Shown: in pieces, positions 36,845 through 60,000 of the stretch
Numbering within the stretch: the stretch's first letter is position 1
How the letters are laid out: every line of letters begins with the position of its first letter
NCBI RefSeq assembly: GCF_001039355.2
Contig: NW_019774936.1
Coordinates: forward strand, 188,001-248,000
DNA: 60,000 nt
Direction of reading: 5' to 3'
Source: Lingula anatina
Lineage: Eukaryota > Brachiopoda > Lingulata > Lingulida > Lingulidae
Made by a program: the position numbers and the translations under genes
Notes under the pieces: model-generated
Told to the model about the DNA's origin: nothing
The model's input: the letters and a program-made list of their open reading frames with translations, nothing else
Database searches by the model: none

Positions 36845-39800
36845 GGCCTATATATATATATGATACTTTACTGATTCAATATTTCATCAAACTTTATATT
36901 TCTCCCACCTGACAAAATACCTCCGGAGCCCAAACCAAGTCCCCAACCAACGCGCTGAATGAGGAATAAATCGTGGACGTTTTCACCTCCCATGACTTCA
37001 TTACAAGCAGCGTAGCGTGCCGCAACAAATGGGCCCTGCGCGGCTCCTAAAACTGAATTATGTGGGAGATAATATGCTGTCACCCGAGCCATATATGCCA
37101 GAACACCTCGAGTGTCAGCAAGAGGTGCTCAAGGCATACATGGCGAGAAGGTGACAGTATGTTATTTGACATACACACCGGTAGGATTTTACCGAATAAC
37201 ACCCCTAAACTTTCATAAAGCGTATATCGATACGGTAACATAGCATCTCTATGTGTGCATCTTAAGTATAATCATTATTGTATTACCTTTCGTCACAATT
37301 GGCATGCTGAAGATTTATGAACCGTACATATCAAACGTCACATCCCATGAAAAAACATTCGGCATCATTTTGTTTCCAATTTCCCCTTTATAATTCGACT
37401 TTGAAACCCTTGGTGATCGTTTTATGAAAAGTCACTATACTGAGTAAAATATACATAAACGTTTATATATTTACAAAAATGCAAAGCTTTTTTAATGCCT
37501 ACCTGCTCCAAATGAAATTACTCCGGCCAAAGACTTGCACAACGGTAAAATAAAACAAGCAAGCGCTAACAACAGTGAACATCCGGTATACATATATAAC
37601 AGATAGCCCTTGATGTAGTCGCCTAACATTCCAACTAGAAATCGAGAAATTAAGTTACCAACGCCATCTGCCGTGAGTGGAAATGTTGACACATAGCCGT
37701 GGAATCCCTGATCCTCGGCGTACTTTACCTGGAACACAATGGTGTATTTAAAATAAGTTACCAAAGCCAAATAAAAATGCATCAGAACAGTGCGTTTACT
37801 GGCTATAACTGAATTATTTATACTGTAAATTATAGTTTACAAAGACATATTGGACAGTCTCCTGTAAAATTTTATTTTCATATGTAGGGCTCCCTTAACT
37901 TACCAAAAACGTATACATCACAGATTGGCTTAATCCATTGCACCAAGCTGTCATAAACCACATAGTCATCAGCATTACTTTCATCCATTGACTCCAGGAT
38001 ATAGTGTGTGTGATACCCTGGTCACTCTTCATATTTATCACGTCTTCTGATTTTGGCTCCCGATATACGCATCCGGTGAAAACTCCAAGGAGAAGCCCAA
38101 AACACATCAAAAAGAGAAACGAATATCTCCAACTGCTAGTGGATATTATCCACCTTGTCAGTGAGGGGATTGTTATAAACCCTGCAAGACAAATATATTT
38201 ATTTATTTATCATTTTTACTTTTTTAGTATTAGTTGTTGTAGAGGTATTTAAATATTTTTACATCAACAAGGTGATTATATTATTTCACAGTGTAGGTAC
38301 ACCGCCTACACAAAATAATTGATGCACGCAACAAATTGTGGATACATATGAACGTTGTATAATTGTTTACAAGTTAATTGGTGACAGAAAACACTATTAA
38401 CTTTGAACTGTATGCCCATTTTCGTTCGTGACGTTTTGTCGGGAAAATTTGCAGTAGGCTTCTCCTAGGAAGTGTATCTGGGAATTTATGTGCAATTTTA
38501 TTAAATACATGTATAATGTATAAATATAGGCACGTACCATTTTCACAGTGTAAAATGTGCAATGACTCTATAGTCCTTTCGATCATAAAAGGTTAATATA
38601 AAGCTAGTTTTCTAACTGATATTCCCTTCCCAAATTCTCCCCTTAAAATAATCACATCTCTGCTTAAAACCAGTACTGGGGCACTGTATTATGTTTACCT
38701 ATTGGGCTCGTCATCATATGAAAGCTGGTAGCAAATACGTGGTATCGATGGTGCCATGGGAACCACTCGGCCAAAAGAAATTGCATTGGGGTCACACAAC
38801 AACTGATTCCCAATCCAACAAGCACAGATCGTGAAATCGCCAGAAACGCCATATTTGGGGCAATAGCACTGAGTCCATGTCCTAGACAGCAAATAGCCAA
38901 ACCAATCCGTATGGTCCACGGGCGCCCTAATACATCGGCTATTATCTTTGTTAGATGACTGGGAACGAATATAAATGCAAACAACAGGGACTGGTTTAAT
39001 CCTGGAACAGTAAATCTAACGCAAAATTAAAGGAAAATAACTCTTCGTATGAGATCTATATTTCACATTAAAAACATTGTGAATAACTCATAGAAATATA
39101 ATATATTCTGTTTTACCACAAAAACGGCAGTTATAGCTATTATTCTGATATCTGAGCTTGTCTTTAGACCACGTGATCTCCATTGATGGCTATACTCTGT
39201 TAAAATCTCCTAAGAGATTTAAGAAAAAAAAACTTTTTAGAAAAAAAGCAGGGACTAACTATAAATGTAAAAATGGATTCATTAACCAATGGTTAGTGTG
39301 GGAAAATTGTTGTTTACTCCAGGAAAATTCATTTTTTGGCCGAAACGAAGAGTTATTATCCCTTTAATAAAATAAGAGATTCATAAGTCTCCCTTTGGTA
39401 TAAGGGTAATGAAAAGACATTCATACTGTACATGCAACTTGATCATACCATGTAAGCCTACGCTATGGTTTACATCAATAAAGTTCTTCATATTGGCATT
39501 TTAATTTTAAAGAACAAAAAATGAAAATTAAGGTTTTTAACGGTTTTGTTTTAGGTGTGTGAGTTTGTGAGAGGGAGAGAGAGAGAAATTGTCATGAACT
39601 TGCCTAACAGGTGTACATTATAGTTTACATCAATAAACTATTGCCATAAAAACACAAAGAGAGAAATTGAAGGTTTTTTATATTTTTGTTTTCGAGCAGT
39701 GTCTGTTTGCGCGTGCGTGTGTGTGTGTAAGAGAGAGAGAGAGAAAGAGAGAGAGACCGAGAGAGAGATGAACTTGCCTAACAGTAAAGCGGAACTATGC

Positions 39801-39919
39801 ATTTCAGAACTGGACTGGTTAAATTCCGAAACTATCTCGGTCCAAGATGCTGTTGTTCCTGAGAAGAATATGGAGGTCGGTAAAACTGCACCAAGTATCA
39901 GATATCCAAAATAAATCAT
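35878..39919 (-). CDS. MCT-6: monocarboxylate-transporter-like (SLC16/MFS) protein, intact, 476 aa
   Basis: Exons: A 39919-39778, B 39001-38699, C 38181-37904, D 37728-37503, E 37052-36909, F 36215-35878. The total is 1431 nt, frame open to TGA/TAA at 35878. The intron 1 donor is GC. This is the array member nearest to the MARVEL gene and the first in the direction of transcription. The exon A protein reads MIYFGYLILGAVLPTSIFF; exon E reads VLGAAQGPFVAARYAACNE. MCT-5 is its closest relative. A duplicated donor segment lies downstream in intron 1 (39591-39611). The region upstream of 39920 is not shared with the other copies, so its promoter may differ. Location and role are as for SLC16 transporters; the substrate is unknown. 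Confidence 0.85.
36316..36385. repeat. About 70-bp poly-T run in intron 5 of MCT-6
   Basis: An uninterrupted T homopolymer (poly-A in the transcript), followed by gtttgtttgttt. The matching intron of MCT-5 lacks it. The length is uncertain because homopolymers of this size are error-prone. Confidence 0.9.
39465..39782. repeat. Diverged tandem duplication around the exon A donor of MCT-6
   Basis: The block tacatcaataaa ... gagagaga ... gaacttgcctaacag occurs at about 39465-39611 and again at about 39625-39784. The second block contains the real exon A end. The first block repeats the last few exon bases and the GC donor but not the exon body. Confidence 0.65.
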
Positions 39920-41342
39920 GGCACCCGAGCAATGAGACAGTTATATGATGCCTTTGCCTTCCTAAAAAAAAAGAAAGAAAATAAACATTGGCCTGTACCG
40001 GTATTCATAAAACGTTAACCTTACTCTGAAATTGTTTTTAAATGAGGGTTGTTCACCATGTTAACCTAGTTGTTGTTACATGTATCAGCTTTATATTGTA
40101 CCAGCAAGCATATAGGGAGCCTACAGTAGACTATGTGGAGAAAGAACATGCATTAATTCAATTTACAAATCTAAAGAATGATACATTAGTTAAGGACACG
40201 CACTACATAGTTCGTAGGCCCTGCATGTAGTCTGTCCATATAAAATAATTGGAAATGTGCTTTTTGTGCTCTTTTTGCAGCGTTTAATATTCCAATTCGT
40301 GAAAATTCATGAAAATTAGTAGCCTATCTTCCATAGGGTCTATATTGTTTTATAAAGGTCTACTAGGCCTATATAGGCCTACATGTAGTCAGTGTTTATG
40401 TGCTGACATAGACTGGGGTGTATTTAGCACTGCAATTTATATTTTCAGCTGGTTTCAAAATATATGTCTTCAAGCACCCAAACCCAATATAGAGGTGCAA
40501 TTGAGGTCACGGGCATGCTCTAAAATATTTAGTGCACAGATTGCAAATTATGTTTGATTATTTTAGGATCCCACATGAAGAAGTTCGTATCAAAGTTTTA
40601 CTCTCCCTGAACAATGAATAATAAAAAAATAATTCATCGTCTAACTCAAAAGAGGAACACACGCTACTGTCAAAAATGCATTTGAAACGTTCAGCTGTGA
40701 AACATTTTACTCACTTTGAAAATTCATTCATCACAGGTTTTCTTCTGTGATTTATCTCCTGCAAATATAACGCTGTTAAAAATTATAGGCCTATTAATCT
40801 TCTGTATAGAGCAGTTAATTGTTTTTGAATCACTTTACATTGCTTGTCACTGAATATAAAAAAACGGGGAAAATACACCCTACCGACAGTAAAATAAGCA
40901 TTAGGTAAATTATTTTCCTCTCGTGATCCAAATGTTATATCAGAAATGTCAAACTATCATGGAATCACAATATATTTTTCGGTCAGCAACAGAAAACACC
41001 GTTTTCTATTGCACCAAGTAGGCCTACTTGAACAAAATGAAACTTTCTGACAACTTTTCTGGGGAACATACGTTACCTTAGCTAGCTGCTAGTAGGGGGC
41101 CTATTAGCATGCAATGACTTACAGAGTTACACTTTAAATATTTACAAATAAACATCATCACGTATAATTTATAATGACTGAAACACTGCAAAATATAGTG
41201 GAACGCAGTATAAAAATTAAAATTAAATGACCCCGAACATAGGCCCTACGTTACCATACGCCACCGAAACATTTAGGGCTCTTTGCGTAATGTAAAGATA
41301 ATATTATGGTAAAAAATTTAATTTTAATTTATATTGAGACAG

Positions 41343-41384
<42 letters not shown>

Positions 41385-42018
41385 CTATCCTACACATATA
41401 TGATTAAAATATTGAATATACAACTTTGAATTCATTCAGTTTTATTCTTGGACACTTCAGCATGTGAAATGCACCTCTATATTGGGTTTGGGAGTACGTA
41501 GTGGTACAATAAGCAAACTAAATTAACGCATTAGCCTATAGAAAAAGACAATTTTGTAACCGCAATAATGCAATTTGTTGCAACCGCAACGCATTTTCTA
41601 ACCAAAGAAAACAGTAATTATTTCGACCTTAAGCATTTTGCAATTTCAACACATTTTTCAAACAAACTTTTGCTGTGTAAGACCATCCAAATTTTTGTAC
41701 AGCTTTTAAAAAAATTGTGAGTGATTGCGTAATTATGTTAAATCATTTAGCCGCTTAACATGAATTCGTACTTGCTCCCCAATGAAAAAGAGCACACTAA
41801 TCATTAAGCACAAAAAATACTGAAAAGGAAAAGAAATCTGTCACTATGTCAAATTTACAAAATGACGGGGTAGAATCGTTTTAGTAAATGCTGAAATATT
41901 TATTTATTCTAAGCGGCGCACAACAAGGTCATATCAACTTCCGGTTGACACGGAAAAATAATTTGCGTGCAGTGTTGAAGGAATGAAGTAACTCAAATAT
42001 GGACGTTAGTCTAGCAAA
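39920..42018. other. Region between MCT-6 and the MARVEL gene
   Basis: The two genes point away from each other, so both promoters should lie here, but no core element can be assigned. No convincing ORF. Seen: the palindromic cluster aggcctatataggcctac near 40370 and a (GT)n run at 41344-41381. Confidence 0.6.
41344..41381. repeat. (GT)n microsatellite
   Basis: A pure GT dinucleotide run between the transporter array and the MARVEL gene. Confidence 0.95.
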
Positions 42019-42022
42019 ATGA
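41983..42022 (+). promoter_or_regulatory. Two short upstream ORFs before the MARVEL gene
   Basis: ATG AAG TAA at 41983-41991, then a seven-codon ORF at 41999-42022. The stop of the second (TGA, 42020-42022) overlaps the main start (ATG, 42019-42021) as ATGA. If transcription starts upstream of 41983, ribosomes would meet both first. The transcription start site is not known from sequence. Confidence 0.5.
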
Positions 42023-44249
42023 TGACGACTGCAGACGATGCACAGACGCTTCTTCCACAGGCACAGACGACAGACCAGGCTGTGGTTAGTCCAGATAGCG
42101 GATGTGGGGTGACTGTAGTGACAAGATCGCGCACCCCGAAAGACGGTCCAGTGGTGAGACTGACAGCAGCGTATTTAACGTCATTGAATGGCTTATTGAA
42201 GCTGGCACAGACGGTAATGATTATCTACGACTGGTGCATGTGTAAACTGTACTTGGGTTGCTATCCTGCACAAGACATTTACACTGAAGTACTGGTAAAT
42301 GTGGAGGGATGTAGAAGGCTGCCTAAATTCATTGTTTCTTAAAGTATATAATATCATTAAAAAGATTATATTTGAAACATCTTCCTCCTCAAAAGTTTTT
42401 TTCTGCACAGATATATAAAAGCTGTGTCTAGTTTTTGATGATTTTCACGGTAACATTGATGTGAGCTAATTTTCTTTAAGATGGAATGTTCTTCTAGTTA
42501 GACTAACCTTGGTATTAATGTTGTTTGATTTTACAGATCAAACACCCCCCACCACCACCACCACCACAAATATACATAAACTGATATGACTAAGTTGAAA
42601 TTAGATTAGAAAATATATAACAGAGCTCATTGGCATTCTCTTGGTTGTTTCAGATTGCCAGCCTGATAGCCCTGATCTGTCTAGTGAGCAGTGACATATA
42701 CGGCAACTTTTTCTCTGAGCTTCCCCTGGCATGGCACATGTGTGTGTTTGTGTTCCTGTTTCTGTTCTCCTGTGTCACCAGTCTGGCGTGGATCCTAGCC
42801 AACGTCACCTCAGTCATACACAGGGTGGTAGGGTGGGACATACAGCTCATTGTAAGTGGTAAACTGTGTGAGAGTTAAAGGGATAATGACTGCTCATTTA
42901 GGCCAAAAATGGATTTTCCTGGGGTAAATGAATCTGTTCCAACTATCAAAGTTAGTCCTATTTTTTTTTTCTAAAAAAGTTTGGTTATTTGGTAATAACC
43001 TCTTGAGAGATGACCTCTTAGAGATAACAATAATTGCTTAAGAGATTATTACAGATGATAGCCATGTATGGAGGTAATATGTGGTCTTATGGCGAGTGCA
43101 GATTCCAAAATAATTGTGATACAGTGTAACTGTCCCTTTTGTGGTAAAATAGAATTTATTATATTTCTATGAATTGTTTGTAATGTATATAGTATATTGT
43201 GAAGCATGGATCTCATACAAAGAGTTTTTATCTCTTTAATGTCTTTGGATCAAATCCATTTCATGTAATCATTATAACCAACGTAAGAGTATCACAGGCA
43301 ATACTGCAAAGTGTAAACTTAAGCTGATCTTTGGGAAAATTTTTGATCAGATTTTTGTTCAAATCATTGTGTAAAATATTCTTTTAAAAAATAAATAGCA
43401 ATATATTTTCTTTTAGGAAATAACAATATACGGTGTATATACTTGTCTGTATCTTATTGGATCATCTTTGGTTGCAAATAATGTGGATATGTACAAAAAG
43501 ATGGAGCCACCTATGCCAGTGAAGATGACAAGCCCTATGGTGGTATCAGTGGTAAGATTTTTTCAAAATAGACAATGATAGGCACATTGCTAATTTGCTT
43601 GTTTGAAATACAAGCATGATGGCATAGAATGCATTTTATAGATATTATAAAGGGGACTTTTGTATGCCATACATTTTGGACAAAATCTTTTCATCTGCTT
43701 TATGTGAGTGTAAATTTGACTTCTGTGCTGCCTTGTGTATAAGGTTGATAAGAAAATTGTAATATTTAGCACCTTAGGACCTTTTCACTTTATGTGTTAC
43801 ATGTTATCTGTAAACAAAATGCTTAGAGAATTGACAGTGTTATTAAATAGCATGTTTATTACCTGCTGAGATGTACCAAAATAGAGTCCCCACACTGGAC
43901 ACAGTCAGTTTAACAGATTATTTTTGATTGATCCAAACAATTGGAAGCAAACTTGTGAAAAGGAGCAAACTTCCCCCCCACCCCCCCCCCCCCCCCCCCC
44001 CCTCAAATTGTGTATTACGTGCAAAGACCTGTCAGTGTTTCAATACATGTACACGAAATAAGTTTGTTATAAATTTTAAATTTGCTTCAGGTTCTGGGAT
44101 ATTTCTGCATGTTTCTGTACGGAGGCACATGTGTACGGACTTACAACCAATGGAAAGGATGGAGACATGCAGACAGCAATCATGTTGGAAACGCTGCACA
44201 GAGAGATCCAACTGTAGATGGCACTGTCAGCGATGACATCTTTATTTAA
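42019..44249 (+). CDS. MARVEL-domain four-helix membrane protein (CMTM/plasmolipin-like), 228 aa
   Basis: Four coding exons: 42019-42213, 42654-42851, 43417-43551, 44091-44249, all phase 0 with GT-AG introns, ending in TAA. Four hydrophobic segments at about residues 54-76 (GLLKLAQTIASLIALICLVS), 90-112 (HMCVFVFLFLFSCVTS), 131-152 and 172-190 fit a MARVEL domain. Members (MAL, plasmolipin, CMTM, synaptophysin relatives) act in membrane apposition and vesicle traffic. The soluble N-terminus (about 50 residues) contains DAQTLL, a possible [DE]xxxL[LI] sorting signal. The C-terminal tail of about 35 residues is polar. The subfamily cannot be settled; CMTM-like is favoured by the first helix. It is convergent with CPSF1. 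The start is chosen as the first ATG of an ATGATG pair. Confidence 0.82.
43974..44002. repeat. Poly-C tract in intron 3 of the MARVEL gene
   Basis: Almost pure C run about 90 bp upstream of the exon 4 acceptor. The length may be unreliable. Confidence 0.9.
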
Positions 44250-46375
44250 ATCCATGTCTCAGTTTTGAACACGATTTATTTCCAAATATGTTTTGCTTTT
44301 TTTTCATTCAGTGGAGGTTTTAAAAATATGAATCTTTGTATTTGTTATGGATATTGTTTTTCTCTTTTTATTATCATTATTTTTATTAATTTTTATGTGT
44401 AATCTGAGGATACGGACTGTTTGTTTGTTATATTGAAAAAAATCTATATGTATCTAGTCAAGAACGTTCAATATTATGCCAAAATCAGATGATGAAAGCG
44501 TGATAATTTGTGGTGATAGGAATGATGTATCCTTTTTTTTTTTTGCATGAAGAAATGTAACGTTGCACAAATAAGAATGAGGGGGTGTCTGAGATAGTGT
44601 GTACTTTAAAAACTATCACAGTTTGTATTTATTTTACCTTTTTCAGTATTGATGTGTTTTTATTTTCTGTCATCACATGATTCACATTGACTATATTTTT
44701 ATTTTATATATATACATACACACTGTGTTGGAGAAACATACTGCTAGTATTATTTACCTAGCAGAAGGGTCATTACCTCAGCACTTCTGCTACCTTCATT
44801 ATATCAAACTGCCTACATGCACCTTTCATTGCACATTCCTTAACAAAAAAAAAAACCTAACAGATATGCACTAAAAAAGTTTGTCATTTATAATGATATA
44901 TCTTTCCAATTTTTTTTTCAAACTACATATGGGTCAAGTGTATCAATTGTCTTTTCCCCTTCAATCATATTGGTAATTTTAAAGTATTTTACATATTTCA
45001 CATTTAACATATTTGTGTGTTTTATGTTAAGGTGTTAAGATTATCATTTTTTCCTCGTGTATTTTCTTTTAACATACTCAAAGACCTTTTAATGTGCTCT
45101 TCAGGATTTTCCAAGTATTTTTACCATCTTTTAACTGTTATTGCAACTTTACTTGAAATACTCATTATTTTAAATCTTACTGTAATTTACTTTAAAAGCC
45201 TTTTATTGTGAGTTGTACAATCTGTGTCAGAGGATAAATTGCTTCCATGTATAAAAAATACATATTATATTAAATTGCTTCCATTTTCTAGTCCACCATT
45301 AAAAAAATTAGAACCATACTTATTTAAACCATAAAAAAATTGTCACATATCTCTTGTTACCAAAGACTGTATTGCATTAAGTCATGTTTGTTATACACAT
45401 GCAGTAAAAAGTAGTTCCCTCATTTAGGTAAGATTGCTTGAAGTAACTCTGACTTAGCTTTATCCTTAAGTGGAACTGTTATCATATTTAATTTAGTTTT
45501 CGGTACCCAGACCTTTATCTATCAGTTGAAGTCAGCTTTTAGTGATATCCAGCTTTATTATGAGCAAGGGTAAAGGACCATGTTTTGCTTGCTTGGTAGG
45601 TGGGCGAGGGGAGGGGGCAGATTATTATTATTATTATCATTATTAGGTGTTATGTAGAGCTTTTAATCTGATGGGCTCTCACATAGTAGAATACACCTAC
45701 TTAGGTACTGCAGGTTTAAGCAATTCTCAGTTCTAGTTTAAAATGCAAAAAAGTAAAGAATAAGCATTTAATGTTTCACTAGTTATTATTTTTGTACTAG
45801 TAATCATCTGTTGTATGCTAAAGCACACTTCTCTAAGAGAATAAAAATGTCTTTAAATGTATGTTTTCTTTTCCTTTCTTGTGCTGTAGAAAATAACATT
45901 CTCAGACTTGTTTATGTACAAAATAGCATGTTTATACCTGCATTTTGTTTTAAATTTGCCACACTGCACTATTGGTACAACAATTTTGAGTTTTTCCTTC
46001 CTATGCAGTTCAACATATTTTAGTTTGTTGATGGAAGTATCATACCAGCAAACCAAACTAGTCAGAGTACAGGATCTCAGATGTGAAAGTCAACCACATG
46101 TAAAAAACAGTCCACATAGATCATAATGATCTAAAAGAGATTTACTCTTCATCCAGTCAAATTTGAACATTTGCAGTATAAAGCTTCCAGGTCTGCTTGC
46201 ACTGACATCCTCAATGTGTTTTTGTTTTCTCATAAATGCACATCACCAACACGTTACTAGATGAATAGCTGTAGTGTCCTGCTGCATAACCTTGTTTCCT
46301 CCTATTCTGTTGTCCTCCACTGAAACTAGGAAGCCTTTATTTCCAACACTTATGTTTAGGTCTCTCTTCAGTCTC
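44250..46375. other. 3' flank between the convergent MARVEL and CPSF1 genes
   Basis: AT-rich, with no coding sequence recognised. The MARVEL 3' UTR probably occupies part of it; AATAAA occurs near 45840 on the plus strand, but I cannot say which signal is used. Small ORFs here have no motifs. Confidence 0.6.
46336..46341 (-). terminator. Candidate polyadenylation signal of CPSF1
   Basis: tttatt on the plus strand gives AATAAA in the CPSF1 transcript, 35 nt after its stop codon. It would make a very short 3' UTR; other signals further away are possible. Confidence 0.4.

Positions 46376-60000
<13,625 letters not shown>

Noticed and set aside
42193-42408. Minus-strand frame overlapping MARVEL exon 1
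   Set aside because: It spans the exon 1 donor on the opposite strand and has no recognisable features.

Overview
ORGANISM. This is animal nuclear DNA. The genes are split by many GT-AG (and a few GC-AG) introns, the sequence is AT-rich with many microsatellites, and it holds an RTE-like retrotransposon, a second LINE remnant and palindromic MITE-like elements. The CPSF1 protein is clearly metazoan. The intron sizes and the frequent short palindromes such as taggccta suggest a marine invertebrate (mollusc, echinoderm, hemichordate or amphioxus type). The exact lineage cannot be fixed from the sequence alone. LAYOUT, 0-40 kb. A tandem array of monocarboxylate-transporter-like (SLC16/MFS) genes, all on the minus strand, all with the same six coding exons (here A to F) and the same intron phases (1,1,0,1,1). 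Five copies are intact by splice-site and frame arithmetic: MCT-1 (99-6355, 462 aa), MCT-2 (14198-17464, 462 aa), MCT-3 (19423-23431, 466 aa), MCT-4 (25955-30212, 475 aa) and MCT-6 (35878-39919, 476 aa). MCT-5 (31860-34802) is cut in exon B at a single N. A pseudogene copy (10175-11519) keeps only a truncated F, an E with a stop codon, and D. MCT-1 and MCT-2 form one close pair; MCT-3 to MCT-6 form a second group that shares GC splice donors in intron 1. A 2,850-bp RTE-like retrotransposon sits in intron 1 of MCT-1. A 1,881-bp block (6595-8475 and 8479-10359) is present twice, almost identically, around an N, and may be an assembly artefact. LAYOUT, 40-46 kb. About 2 kb of apparently gene-free DNA is followed by a four-exon plus-strand gene (42019-44249, 228 aa) for a small four-helix MARVEL-domain membrane protein with two upstream ORFs. 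LAYOUT, 46-60 kb. A minus-strand CPSF1 gene (cleavage and polyadenylation specificity factor, 160-kDa subunit) runs off the right edge. Its last 27 recognisable coding exons (one partial) are in the window, one expected exon could not be found, and roughly the first 300 residues lie outside. CPSF1 and the MARVEL gene are tail to tail. HIGHLIGHTS. (1) About five diverged tandem copies of the end of a CPSF1 exon, each carrying a look-alike 5' splice site, lie directly downstream of the real splice site. (2) GT-to-GC donor change in one paralogue group of transporters, always next to a conserved CT-repeat. (3) Paralogous 'empty sites' inside the array that date and delimit the mobile elements. 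(4) Three single-N positions, two of which coincide with structural breaks. HOW THE GENES RELATE. The transporters are a local family expansion, probably for plasma-membrane transport of small carboxylates or related solutes. CPSF1 is a housekeeping mRNA 3'-end processing factor, and nothing suggests that it works with the transporters.
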